A DNA stretch of 64,000 nucleotides from SZUA-547 sp963669315 (GCA_963669315.1 OY770021.1:434001-498000), one strand, 5' to 3'; positions 15,948 through 24,819 are shown, counted from the stretch's first letter. A program made the numbers and translations. Notes: generated by a model from the sequence alone, not told the origin.

Positions 15948-17867
15948 ATGAGGATGAAAGCGAAAGTTCTTCTGTCCTGTGCTCTCGCGTTGACGATGCC
16001 GTTTGGGGCTGGGGCGCAGGAACGGCAATATCTGGGACATGTTGCTGGCAACGCCGAGGATGCGTCGATCGGCAGCCGAGGGTATTCGCCTTTCGTCGAC
16101 CAGTCCTTTCCCAATCGCGTCTTCTGGGGCGATACGCACCTCCACACATCGTACTCGACCGACGCAGGGATGGTCGGCAACGTGCTGGGACCGGATGAAG
16201 CCTTCCGCTTCGCCCGCGGGGGAAAGGTCAGGGCTTCACTCGGAGAGTTCGCGCAACTTGTCCGACCGCTGGATTTTCTTGTCGTAGCGGACCACGCCGA
16301 AAATCTGGGACTTGCGCCCATGATCGCGGAATCGAACCCTGACCTTCTTGCCAATCCTTGGGGTCGAGCGATCCACGACTTGGTGAAGAGTGGCAAACCG
16401 ACCGAGGCTTTTGTCATGTGGGGCGAGGCCATGGGCGCCGTCACTGACCCTATTGACGATGATGATCTGACGCTAACTATCTGGAAGCGGATCGTCGACA
16501 GCGCTGAGCGCTACAACGAGCCCGGCGTGTTTACAGCGCTGCATGGTTTCGAATGGACGTCGATCAAGAACCTGAACAACCTGCATCGGATCGTGATGTT
16601 TCGCGATGACGGGGACAAGGTCGAGAATTTGGTCCCGTTCTCCAATTACGATAGCTCCGACCCGGAAGACCTCTGGGACTGGATGGAGGCCTATGAGCGG
16701 GATACGGGCGGAAGGGTCATGGCTTTCGCGCACAACGGCAATCTGTCGAACGGTTTGATGTTCGACGACGTACGCCAGAATGGCGCGCCGATTGACGCGG
16801 CTTATGCGGAACGCCGGATGCGCTGGGAGCCGCTCTACGAGGTCACCCAGATCAAAGGGGATGGAGAAACCCATCCGGCTCTGGCTCCAAATGACGAGTT
16901 CGCCGACTACTACAGATGGGACCGCGGCAACTTTGGGTCCGAACTCAAGACGCCCGAAATGCTTCCGCGCGAATACGCCCGCGAGGCCTTGGCCCGTGGT
17001 CTTAAATTTGAGTCTGAAGTCGGCATTAATCCCTTCAAATTCGGGCTGATTGGCGCCACTGACAGCCACACCTCGCTGGCGACCGCCCGGGAGGACAACT
17101 ATTTCGGCAAAGCCAGCCTGGGTGAGCCACGGGGTGGCCCTGCGCGATATGAGGAGTACATCATTCAGCCAGCTTTCCTTGGCGAGGAAGTCGCGATCCG
17201 CCACTACGAGACGCTGGCTTCCGGCCTTGCCGCTGCATGGGCGCGGGAGAATACGCGCGAAGCGATCTGGGACGCGTTCGCGCGGAAGGAGGTCTACGCG
17301 ACCACCGGACCGCGGATGACCGTCCGTGTCTTCGCAGGTTGGGATTTCGACCCCGACGATGTGTACCGACCCGACTTCGCCAAAACAGGCTATGCTCGTG
17401 GGGTGCCGATGGGCGGCGACCTCTTCGCTGGACCAGAAGGGGCTGCCCCGACGCTGATGGTGCGCGCGTTGCGCGCCCCCGACGGGGCGAACCTCGACAG
17501 GATACAGATCGTCAAGGGATGGCTCGATGCATCGGGGAAGCCGCAAACGAAGGTCTTCGACGTGGCTTGGGCGGGCGATCGCGAACCAGGTTCCGATGGG
17601 AAATTTCCGCCGGTTGGAAACACTGTAGATGGCGCTGACTACACGAACACAATAGGCGCTGCCGGCTTGGCGGCGCACTGGGTCGATCCAGAGTTCGATC
17701 CCAGCCAGCGCGCCTATTACTATGTGCGCGTTATCGAGATACCGACTCCTTCTTGGTTGGCCTACGACGAGGCGTTCTACGGCCCGCTGGACCTTCCCGA
17801 GGACGCGGTGATGGTTCAGCAGGACCGCGCTTATACCTCGCCGATCTGGTTTACGCCGCAGGGATAA
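15948..17867 (+). CDS. DUF3604 protein, PHP-like metal hydrolase, exported
   Basis: Start ATG 15948 has AAAAGGA upstream and gives a clean signal peptide (MRMKAKVLLSCALALTMPFG...AQE); an upstream in-frame ATG at 15822 is rejected. 639 residues, the usual size for DUF3604. Metal-type motifs of the PHP superfamily are present: GDTHLHTSYSTDA, VVADHAENLG, AFAHNGNLSNG and GATDSHTSLATA. Reaction and substrate are unknown; a periplasmic hydrolase is inferred. The last 340 codons are duplicated at 367-1390. An IS1182 element sits 142 bases downstream. Confidence 0.9.
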   Translation: MRMKAKVLLSCALALTMPFGAGAQERQYLGHVAGNAEDASIGSRGYSPFVDQSFPNRVFWGDTHLHTSYSTDAGMVGNVLGPDEAFRFARGGKVRASLGEFAQLVRPLDFLVVADHAENLGLAPMIAESNPDLLANPWGRAIHDLVKSGKPTEAFVMWGEAMGAVTDPIDDDDLTLTIWKRIVDSAERYNEPGVFTALHGFEWTSIKNLNNLHRIVMFRDDGDKVENLVPFSNYDSSDPEDLWDWMEAYERDTGGRVMAFAHNGNLSNGLMFDDVRQNGAPIDAAYAERRMRWEPLYEVTQIKGDGETHPALAPNDEFADYYRWDRGNFGSELKTPEMLPREYAREALARGLKFESEVGINPFKFGLIGATDSHTSLATAREDNYFGKASLGEPRGGPARYEEYIIQPAFLGEEVAIRHYETLASGLAAAWARENTREAIWDAFARKEVYATTGPRMTVRVFAGWDFDPDDVYRPDFAKTGYARGVPMGGDLFAGPEGAAPTLMVRALRAPDGANLDRIQIVKGWLDASGKPQTKVFDVAWAGDREPGSDGKFPPVGNTVDGADYTNTIGAAGLAAHWVDPEFDPSQRAYYYVRVIEIPTPSWLAYDEAFYGPLDLPEDAVMVQQDRAYTSPIWFTPQG

Positions 17868-18009
17868 CCCACACTAATATTCGGCCCTGCGCCGGCTAGG
17901 GCCGAGTGTGCGTTGCCGGCGCTCCAGCAGATGGTTTGTGTATCCAAGGATGTTCGCTTTGCCTATTTCGGCACGGAAACTTGACCTTCGCCGAAGGTCT
18001 GGAAAGTCC
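16844..18009. repeat. 1166-bp duplication, copy 2 (partner 367-1532)
   Basis: Nearly identical to 367-1532. It starts inside the DUF3604 coding region and stops exactly where IS1182 element 2 begins. This copy sits in the intact gene context upstream. Confidence 0.95.
17870..17910 (+). terminator. Hairpin after DUF3604 gene
   Basis: Two-part stem (CACACT/AGTGTG and TCGGCCCT/AGGGCCGA) just after the stop codon. Same as 1393-1433. Confidence 0.6.
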
Positions 18010-19781
18010 GGAGACTGTGCGAAAACTCGAAAACTGCTGAGACTCCAAGAATACTGCTCCAATGTGGAGCCGATGGGTGCGTTAGATCGGAATATCGTTC
18101 GGCGAAACGCTGTTATCGTGAATCATTTTCACGCAGATTGCGCGGACGGCTAGTTTTCACACAGCCTCTCCGCATAGGCGACGATGACCGTTGTCAGCCA
18201 ACGCTGCTGCCAGAGTGCCTGGACGACTACGTTGAAGAAGACAACCCGGTTCGCGCGGTTGACGCCATTGTGGGCATGCTCGATTTGGCCGCTCTCGGTT
18301 TTAGCGTTGAACCGGAGGCGACCGGCCGTCCTGGCTACCATCCGGGCCTGATGCTTCGGATTTATCTTTATGGCTACCTCAACCAGATCCAGTCGTCGCG
18401 GCGGCTCGAACGCGAGTGCGGTCGGAACCTGGAGCTGATCTGGCTGACCGGGCGTTTGAAACCCGACTTCAAGACCATCGCCGACTTCCGGAAGGACAAT
18501 GGCCCCGCGATCCGCAAGGTGTGCCAGCAGTTCGTCGCCCTGTGCCGCGATATGCGCCTGTTGGACAGCAGCGTGGTCGCCATCGACGGCAGCCGCTTCA
18601 AGGCCGTCAACGCGAAGGCGAAGAACTTCACGCGCGAGAAGCTGCGGCGCAAGCTGGGAGAGATCGACGCCGCCATCAAGCGCTATCTGGCCGAGCTGGA
18701 CCGGGCCGATGAAGTTCAGTCGAAAACTGGAATGGCCCTGCCGGAGGCGCGGATCGAACGTGCGACCAGGAAACTCGCGCATCTGAGGAAAGAAGCTGAT
18801 CGTCTCAGAACAGTTGAAGAGCGTATGGACTCGACCGGAGAAACGCAGGTCTCGCTCAGCGACCCGGACGCCCGCTCCATGGCGACAACCGCCCGGATGC
18901 CGCGTGTCGTCGGTTACAATGTGCAAACCGCGGTCGAGGCCGAGCATCACCTGATCGTCGCGCATGAAGTGACGATGCATGGTTATGATCGAGACGCCTT
19001 ATCGATGATGGGCGTCGCGGCGCGCGAGGCGATGTCTGCGGACCAGATCGAGGCGATCGCCGATAAGGGATATTACAAGGGCGAAGAGATCGTCGCCTGT
19101 GAAGAGCAAGGCGTCTCGGTCGTCGTCCCGAAACCATTGACGTCGAACGCCGGAGCGCGCGGCCGGTTCGACAAGGCTGACTTCGCCTATGACGGTGCGC
19201 AGGACATCTATGTATGCCCGGCCGGCGCGCATCTGACCTACCGATTCACCAGCCAGCAGGATGGCAAAGCCATACGCTCATACTGGTCCGGCGCCTGCGT
19301 CGATTGCGCGATCAGGGACAAATGCACGACCGGCAAGGAGCGGCGCGTTCGTCGGTGGGAGCATGAAGACGTGCTCGACCGCGTCCAGAAGCGGCTGGAC
19401 GATGATCCCTCAAAGCTGGCGGTCCGCAGCATGACGGTCGAGCATCCGTTCGGCACGATCAAGTCCTGGATGGGGGCGACGCACTTCAAGATGCGGTCGC
19501 TGAAAAACGTCGCGACGGAGATGGCGCTGAACGTCCTCGCCTACAACATGATGCGCGTAATGAAGATCATCGGCATTCCGGCGATGATCGAGGCCATGAG
19601 GGCCTAGAGCGCTTCATCCGCACCGAAACGGCGCGCCATAACACCGAAAAACCCGCGCAATCGGCGCGACAGGCCGGAAACCGACTCTACAGGCGATGTC
19701 GCCTCAAACACCCCGATATTCGAAGGCGGGCCTCGAAGGCCCAGCTCACCGATAGCGGAAACAAGTTTCCACACAGCCTCC
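18010..19781 (+). mobile_element. IS1182-family element 2 (~1.77 kb)
   Basis: Ends read GGAGACTGTGCGAAAAC from 18010 and, inward on the other strand from 19781, GGAGGCTGTGTGGAAAC. One transposase lies between. No obvious target duplication flanks it (AAGTCC left, GGATAAA right). Its left end is the exact right border of the 1166-bp duplication. Confidence 0.85.
18138..19607 (+). CDS. IS1182-family transposase 2
   Basis: A 489-residue transposase read from a TTG at 18138, in the place where related proteins begin MRGR. N-terminal domain: QPTLLPECLDDYVEEDNPVR and GRPGYHPGLMLRIYLYGYLN. DDE domain: VVAIDGSRFKAVNAKAKNFT, AIADKGYYKGEEI and EHPFGTIKSWMG. A long charged coiled-coil-like insert (residues ~170-235) lies between. 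The cysteine pair group CVDCAIRDKC is present. Intact. Confidence 0.92.
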   Translation: MRGRLVFTQPLRIGDDDRCQPTLLPECLDDYVEEDNPVRAVDAIVGMLDLAALGFSVEPEATGRPGYHPGLMLRIYLYGYLNQIQSSRRLERECGRNLELIWLTGRLKPDFKTIADFRKDNGPAIRKVCQQFVALCRDMRLLDSSVVAIDGSRFKAVNAKAKNFTREKLRRKLGEIDAAIKRYLAELDRADEVQSKTGMALPEARIERATRKLAHLRKEADRLRTVEERMDSTGETQVSLSDPDARSMATTARMPRVVGYNVQTAVEAEHHLIVAHEVTMHGYDRDALSMMGVAAREAMSADQIEAIADKGYYKGEEIVACEEQGVSVVVPKPLTSNAGARGRFDKADFAYDGAQDIYVCPAGAHLTYRFTSQQDGKAIRSYWSGACVDCAIRDKCTTGKERRVRRWEHEDVLDRVQKRLDDDPSKLAVRSMTVEHPFGTIKSWMGATHFKMRSLKNVATEMALNVLAYNMMRVMKIIGIPAMIEAMRA

Positions 19782-19946
19782 GGATAAAGCCGCCATCTGA
19801 GTCATTTAGTCAGATGACCGGTGATAAACTCAGTGCGGACATGCGCACGTGCAAGTCGGCGCCTGCGTTTCTCCCCGACCAAAGTCTGAACATGCTCGGA
19901 CCCATTCCCGTTTCACGCAGGAAGACCGTCGGGTTAAGCTCAACGC
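19782..19946. other. Spacer before histidine kinase
   Basis: 165 bases, presumably with the promoter of the two-component operon. No recognisable motif beyond degenerate intergenic sequence. Confidence 0.4.
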
Positions 19947-21380
19947 ATGGACGCGCTTGGTAAAACCTCTGAACCGGAACTGAAATCCGCTCCCGGCGCG
20001 CTCGCTCGGAGATTCGCGCTCGCTGGAAGTGTTGTCTTGATACTCGGTGGCGCAGTTATCGGCGCATGGGTCGCGGACGAGGTCGAGACTAGCGTCACCC
20101 GCAATACGGCGACGACGACCGCACTGTTCATGGAAAGCGTTATCGCACCGCTGAGTCAGGAATTGGTGGACAGCGATACCCTTTCGATCGGTGCCAGCCG
20201 CGCTCTGGAAGAGATATTCGTGAATACACCGATCGGCCAGCGGGTGATTTCATACAAGATATGGAAGCCGGATGGCCTGATTGTTCATGCGAGCGATGCC
20301 GATCGGATAGGAAAACGTCTCAAAACGAGCGATGAGTTCGCGATCGCTTTGCAGGGCGTTGTCGTCGCCGAATTCGAGGAACTTGAAGGAGAAGAGGCGG
20401 CGGTCGAACGCGCTTCTGGCTTGCCGCTATTGGAGATCTACAGTCCAATTCGGAAGGCATGGTCCAGCGAAATCATCGCAGTCGCGGAATTTTATGAAGT
20501 CGCAACCGAACTGAAGCACGACATCGCTGCCGCGAGGCGCAAGAGTTGGTTCGTGGTCGCTGGAGTTACGCTGGCGATGGCCGCGGCGCTCTTTGGCATC
20601 GTGCTACAGGGCAGCCGCATGATTGACTCTCAACAAGCGGCGCTCAAGAGGCGGGTTGAGGAACTCGCGCGAATGGCGTCTCAGAACGAGTTGCTGCGTA
20701 AACGTGTAGAGCGTGCGTCAAGCCAATCAACCGAAATGGCTGAGCGCAGTCTTCAAAGGTTGAGCGCAGAACTGCACGACGGGCCGGCGCAGTTGATGAG
20801 CCTTGCGGCGCTGCGGCTGGAGCGTATTCGCGACGAACCGTCCGAAGATGCGCGCTCTCAAGAGATCGAAGTTGTTCGGTCCGCTGTGACCGACGCAATG
20901 GAGGAGGTGCGCGCGATCTGCCGAGGCCTTGCTTTGCCCGATATCCAAACCCTCGGACTGCGCAACCTGATCGACCGAGCCATTAATGAACACCGCCGTC
21001 GGACGGGCGCGGATGTCGCCTTAAACTTCTCGAGCGACGCAAACTATGCCGGCTCTCCTCATCCAATAAAAATCTGTCTTTACCGTTTCCTGCAGGAGGC
21101 CCTCTGGAACTCCTGGCGACACGCCAAAGGAGCCGGTCTATCTGTCGAAGTCGAGGCCCGAAATGGCCAGCTGCGGGTTTCGGTTATCGATCAAGGACCC
21201 GGCTTCGTTCCAGAAGCCGAACGCCCAAACGACGAAGATTCTCTAAAAAACGGAATGGGCCTGGTGGGGTTGCGGGGGCGCATCGAGAGCCTCGGCGGCG
21301 AATTCAACGTGCACAGCGCGCCGGGAGCAGGCGCGACTCTGTCGCTGCATCTGAAATTAATCGAGGATCCCAGAGTATGA
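19947..21380 (+). CDS. NarL-type sensor histidine kinase
   Basis: A 477-residue membrane kinase. Helices at ~25-45 and ~195-214 bracket a ~150-residue periplasmic sensor. Coiled coil ~220-265. The HisKA_3 dimerisation domain holds phospho-acceptor His277 in AELHDGPAQLMSL. The HATPase domain at the end has IDQGPGFVPE and GMGLVGLRGRIESLGG. Its stop overlaps the response regulator start by ATGA, so the two are a pair. The signal is unknown. They point toward the Tat/HprK-PqqD cluster and may control it. Confidence 0.93.
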   Translation: MDALGKTSEPELKSAPGALARRFALAGSVVLILGGAVIGAWVADEVETSVTRNTATTTALFMESVIAPLSQELVDSDTLSIGASRALEEIFVNTPIGQRVISYKIWKPDGLIVHASDADRIGKRLKTSDEFAIALQGVVVAEFEELEGEEAAVERASGLPLLEIYSPIRKAWSSEIIAVAEFYEVATELKHDIAAARRKSWFVVAGVTLAMAAALFGIVLQGSRMIDSQQAALKRRVEELARMASQNELLRKRVERASSQSTEMAERSLQRLSAELHDGPAQLMSLAALRLERIRDEPSEDARSQEIEVVRSAVTDAMEEVRAICRGLALPDIQTLGLRNLIDRAINEHRRRTGADVALNFSSDANYAGSPHPIKICLYRFLQEALWNSWRHAKGAGLSVEVEARNGQLRVSVIDQGPGFVPEAERPNDEDSLKNGMGLVGLRGRIESLGGEFNVHSAPGAGATLSLHLKLIEDPRV

Positions 21381-22030
21381 CTGTTGAGATAACCGTCGTC
21401 CTGGCCGACGACCATCCTCTCTATCGCGATGGGGTGGTCCGAACCCTGAACGAAGAGCCTGACATTGATGTTCTAGCGGCTACAGCGACCGCGGACGAGG
21501 TCGTGTCGGCGATCGCCGCTCACGAGCCACTCGTCGTGCTGATAGATCTCTCAATGCCGGGAGGCGGAAATACTGCGCTGAGACGCATCGCGGAGCTGTT
21601 TCCAGAGGTTCGGACTATTGTTCTGACCGTGTCGGAAGACAGCGACGACGTCATGGAGGCGTTAGACTTGGGCGCCGCAGGCTACGTTCTGAAGGGTGTC
21701 GGAGGCAGGGAGCTAGTTTCAATCGTGCGGCAAGTAGCGCAGGGCGGGTCTTACGTCGCGCCCACTCTGGCGGCGCGGCTCTTGTCGACGCTCCGTGATG
21801 GCGCATCTGAACATACTCCTAAAGGGCGTTTAAGCACGTTGACCCATCGGGAGGAGGAAATTCTTCGACTGGTTGCGGAAGGCCTCTCTAACAAAGAGGT
21901 AGGCCGAAAGCTCGACCTGCAAGAAAAGACGGTTAAACACTACATGACTATTATTTTACAAAAAATGGACGTGAGAAATCGCGTGGAAGCGGCGGTTCTC
22001 GCCAACTCCATCTGGCATGAATACGACTAA
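21377..22030 (+). CDS. NarL/FixJ-family response regulator
   Basis: A 217-residue regulator. Receiver domain with acidic pocket (LADDHPLYRDGV), phospho-acceptor Asp57 (LIDLSMPG), Thr in TVSEDSDD and Lys in YVLKGVGG. C-terminal LuxR HTH: LTHREEEILRLVAEGLSNKEVGRKL and VKHYMTIILQKMDVRNRVEA. Partner of the kinase just upstream. Its targets are not in evidence. Confidence 0.95.
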   Translation: MTVEITVVLADDHPLYRDGVVRTLNEEPDIDVLAATATADEVVSAIAAHEPLVVLIDLSMPGGGNTALRRIAELFPEVRTIVLTVSEDSDDVMEALDLGAAGYVLKGVGGRELVSIVRQVAQGGSYVAPTLAARLLSTLRDGASEHTPKGRLSTLTHREEEILRLVAEGLSNKEVGRKLDLQEKTVKHYMTIILQKMDVRNRVEAAVLANSIWHEYD

Positions 22031-22078
22031 CCAATACGCATATCGCTAGGGCGAAAGAAAGCTACGACTGCGGCGGAG

Positions 22079-22576
22079 TCAGCGGCCTATCACCGCGAGG
22101 ATTCGGCCTCGGTCCGCTGGAGTCGCTGGCCGTACGATAACGGTGTTGCTGTTGGGATCCGTCAACTTGTACCGGCCAAACTCGATTTCTTCTTTCCAGC
22201 CATCGGAGTAGGTGACTTCGACATTTTCGTTTTCGCTACCAACGCTGGGTCCGCTATTCGCTCTTCCACCACTTCCGTCGCTAGGGCCGCTTCCGCTGCT
22301 GGGGCCGCCTCCGCTAGGGCTGCTTCCGCTTCCACCACTACCACCGCCGCTGCCGCCACTACCACCGCCGCTGCCGCCACTACCGCCCCCGCTGCCGCCA
22401 CTACCGCCGCCGCCGCTTCCACCACTACCGCCGCTGCCCCCGGAGGAGGCCCTCGCCGTGCTCAGGTTAAGCAAAGTCGGCGCGGCGTAGGCCGCCGCGG
22501 CGCCTAACCCAAGTTTCGCCAGCGCATCGCGGCGGCTCAGGGTCGATCCGGATTTGGTCTCGGATTTCTTTGTCAT
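22079..22576 (-). CDS. Tat-exported Gly/Ser-repeat protein 1
   Basis: A 165-residue protein. Twin-arginine signal RRDALAKLGLGAAAAYAAPT, cleavage likely after ARA. The mature part is ~75 residues of Gly/Ser repeats (SGGSGGG units), then a compact end with VEVTYSDGWKEEIEFGRYKL and a conserved-looking VIVRPATPADRGRIL. Its signal region is nearly the same as the protein at 24358-24819, so the two are paralogues. It is downstream of the HprK-PqqD gene on the same strand. Role unknown; a secreted linker or a modified substrate is possible. Confidence 0.8.
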   Translation of the reverse strand: MTKKSETKSGSTLSRRDALAKLGLGAAAAYAAPTLLNLSTARASSGGSGGSGGSGGGGSGGSGGGSGGSGGGSGGSGGGSGGSGSSPSGGGPSSGSGPSDGSGGRANSGPSVGSENENVEVTYSDGWKEEIEFGRYKLTDPNSNTVIVRPATPADRGRILAVIGR

Positions 22577-22982
22577 CGTTTGGCGCGTTGGTTGTTCAGT
22601 GCGGTCGCGCTAGTGTGACCGGCGGCGCGCGAACATTGAACCCTTCATCGACATATCCTCCCAGATGCGGCTCGATAAATCGACCAATTTACCGACAACA
22701 TTCCAACCAAAGGGCACGGATGAACAGCTGGCTAAGACTAATGCGCGCAAGAGGCCGACCTTTATCTGGGGAGCTCGGACCTTGGTCGGAATCGCCGGGT
22801 GTGACCGTGCTGCCCGATGTCACGGTCGATGCGATCGAGCAGGCGATTGGAGAACTGCTGGCGTTTCCCGATAGTTTGCGCGCGCAGTGCGACGCGTCAT
22901 GGGCCAATCACAAATTCACCGCCGAAGCGATGACCGAGAGTTTCGACAGGGTGCGCGACCTTCTGTTGGCGCAGACACGTAG
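22577..22982. other. Gap inside the Tat/HprK-PqqD cluster
   Basis: Holds no reverse-strand gene. On the forward strand 22720-22986 carries a glycosyltransferase-like C-terminal remnant. The promoter of the Tat protein 1 gene presumably lies near 22600-22680. Confidence 0.5.
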
Positions 22983-22986
22983 CTAG
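22720..22986 (+). pseudogene. Glycosyltransferase C-terminal remnant (tentative)
   Basis: Forward frame of 88 residues whose end (VTVLPDVTVDAIEQAIGELLAF, then SWANHKFTAEAMTESFDRVRDLLL) follows the usual last helices of GT4-type glycosyltransferases: residue count checks, Ala-rich helix, an aromatic-T-x-E/A-A motif. The catalytic domains are absent and the start has no ribosome-binding site. It overlaps the stop of the convergent HprK-PqqD gene by four bases. Probably the tail of a lost polysaccharide gene. Confidence 0.4.
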
Positions 22987-24206
22987 CGCTGGATATAGGC
23001 GACGGAATGTCGCCGAAACTCGCCGATCGACGCTCTGAGGTCCTCGTCGATCCTCTCGGCGCTCTCATCGGGGAACGCCGCCATGAGGATCTCAAGCAAT
23101 TCGCCGTAGGTTGTTGGCGTTTCAATCAGACGCCAAAGCGCCGCGCCCAGTTCATTCAGCGTCATAATGGTCAGCCCCTCCGCGCCGATCAGAAAATGCC
23201 TTGCGGCGCGGGCCTGCAGTTCGCAGCCCTCGATGCGTACGACGCGATCAGAGGGCGCCAGCTCAATCGGCGCGCGCTTGCGGCGGGTGGCCTTTTTCTC
23301 CGCGTCCAGTTGAAAGGCCGCTTCGGGCAGATGATCAAGCGACGGCGCTTCGAATGCGTCGATCAGCGCGCGGGCGCCATCCTCCGGGCGCGCATAGCGC
23401 AACTTCAGACAGGGCGCCGACAGCGCGATATCGGCGAGGCTGTCCAATATGGTCGTGGCCTCGCCCTCGCGCGAGAAGTTCTGCCAGATCACCTGTTTCA
23501 ACGCGTCGCCCGACGCGACGCGCGTTAAGTGCGCAGGCCCGTCGTCAACGCGCTCCAACAGCGCGAAGCCCCGGATCGGCATCCGCGTTCCTCGCCCTGC
23601 AATCAATGCGTCGGGAAGGTCCAGATAGAGGTAGCGTTTGCCTTCAGGCCCCTTCCGCGCAGCAATGAATTCATGGGTTTCGGCGGATAGTGCTTCAGGC
23701 AGCGGCAGTCGCAGGCGCGGTGCCACTCCGGCGGCGACGCCTTCACCGGACGCAGGGTCCACCGGCAGCACATCATCACCGAAAATTCGCATTCCCATCG
23801 AAGCCAGCGTCGCGCTCAGAACGCTTTTGCCGGCGCGAAACCGGCTTGGCATCACCACCAGCCCGCCGTTGATATCGACCGACGCCCCGTGAATGCACAG
23901 CCGCTCTGGCGACTCAAATGTGTGTTCCCGAACAATTCGTGCGGCCATCCAACAGGCCGCCGAGACCGGATCGGAATAAGCCAGCGTGTCGCCCGTGCGC
24001 TCCGACGAACAGGCCCATTTCTCGCCCGCGCGTTCGACGGAAAGGATAGGATGGGGAGCTTCGGCGGCGCGTTTGAGCTCAATGGTGGGAACAGGCGCCC
24101 AACCTTTCATGATGCGGCGCAGCGCCGCAAGAACGACGTCGCTCTCCCGAAATGAAATTGGTCGGGAGAGCCCGTCGACTCGGAAACTCAGCAATTTTTT
24201 CGACAT
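22983..24206 (-). CDS. HprK-like kinase domain fused to PqqD-like domain
   Basis: A 407-residue cytoplasmic protein. Residues ~100-230 look like an HPr-kinase-type P-loop domain: CIHGASVDINGG, a Walker A variant PSRFRAGKSVLS (first Gly replaced by Ser), and the acidic FGDDVLPVD. Residues ~325-407 match PqqD/RRE peptide-binding domains: TIMTLNELGAALWRLIE, TTYGELLEIL, then a dimer-type helix. HprK-related kinases with PqqD partners occur in RiPP and exopolysaccharide loci; fused in one chain here. Flanked on the same strand by two Tat-exported Gly/Ser-rich proteins, which are candidate substrates. Confidence 0.8.
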   Translation of the reverse strand: MSKKLLSFRVDGLSRPISFRESDVVLAALRRIMKGWAPVPTIELKRAAEAPHPILSVERAGEKWACSSERTGDTLAYSDPVSAACWMAARIVREHTFESPERLCIHGASVDINGGLVVMPSRFRAGKSVLSATLASMGMRIFGDDVLPVDPASGEGVAAGVAPRLRLPLPEALSAETHEFIAARKGPEGKRYLYLDLPDALIAGRGTRMPIRGFALLERVDDGPAHLTRVASGDALKQVIWQNFSREGEATTILDSLADIALSAPCLKLRYARPEDGARALIDAFEAPSLDHLPEAAFQLDAEKKATRRKRAPIELAPSDRVVRIEGCELQARAARHFLIGAEGLTIMTLNELGAALWRLIETPTTYGELLEILMAAFPDESAERIDEDLRASIGEFRRHSVAYIQR

Positions 24207-24357
24207 TCGCGCCGAGTTCCAGCGTTCTGGTTGAGCATTCTGGCGAATCTACTCAAGCCTGGCGAGCAGATCGAGCGCTAACCCATCGAACCGCGCTTCG
24301 GTGCGGATTGTTGTGGTCAGCGCTCCAATCTGTTGATCTCAATTGAGGCTGTCGACG

Positions 24358-24819
24358 TCAACGAAGCTTGATCGTCGGTTCGCTCTCGCTGGGCGAAGAC
24401 TCGCTAGGCGACGACTCGCTGGCGTCGGATTCGCTGGGCTGAGACTCGCTGGGCGATGACACGCTCGCCTCAGATTCGCTCGGCAGGGACTCGCTGGGCG
24501 AAGATCCGCCGCCGCCGCGACTTCCGCCGCTGGGGCCGCTGTCGCCACGGCTGCCTCCACTGGGACCGCTGCCGCCGCTATTTCCGCCGCCGCTGTTTCC
24601 GCCGCCGCCGCTACTACTGCCGCCGCTGTTTCCGCCACCGCTGCTTCCGCCGCCGCCGCTATTGCTGCCGCCACCTCTTCCACCCGATGCGGCTTTCGCC
24701 GTGCTCAGGTTCATCAGCGTCGGCGCCGCATAGGCCGCCGCCGCGCCCAGTCCGAGCTTCGCCAGCGCATCGCGGCGGTTCAGGGAAGATTCACCCTTGG
24801 TCTCAGCTTTTTTTGTCAT
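24358..24819 (-). CDS. Tat-exported Gly/Ser protein 2 with SPSES repeats
   Basis: Start chosen at ATG 24819, giving MTKKAETKG as in the paralogue. 153 residues: twin-arginine signal (RRDALAKLGLGAAAAYAAPT), a Gly/Ser/Asn-rich stretch (~40-90), then a tail of five-residue Pro-Ser-Glu-Ser units (PSES, roughly ten copies, some ASES/ASVS variants) and a basic end TIKLR. It differs from protein 1 in replacing the compact C-terminal part by this acidic Ser-rich tail. First gene of the HprK-PqqD cluster, 151 bases upstream of it. Confidence 0.78.
   Translation of the reverse strand: MTKKAETKGESSLNRRDALAKLGLGAAAAYAAPTLMNLSTAKAASGGRGGGSNSGGGGSSGGGNSGGSSSGGGGNSGGGNSGGSGPSGGSRGDSGPSGGSRGGGGSSPSESLPSESEASVSSPSESQPSESDASESSPSESSPSESEPTIKLR

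Noticed and set aside
22200..22480. Regular short repeats that could suggest a repeat array or CRISPR
   Set aside because: They are Gly/Ser codon repeats inside the Tat protein gene; no spacer structure.
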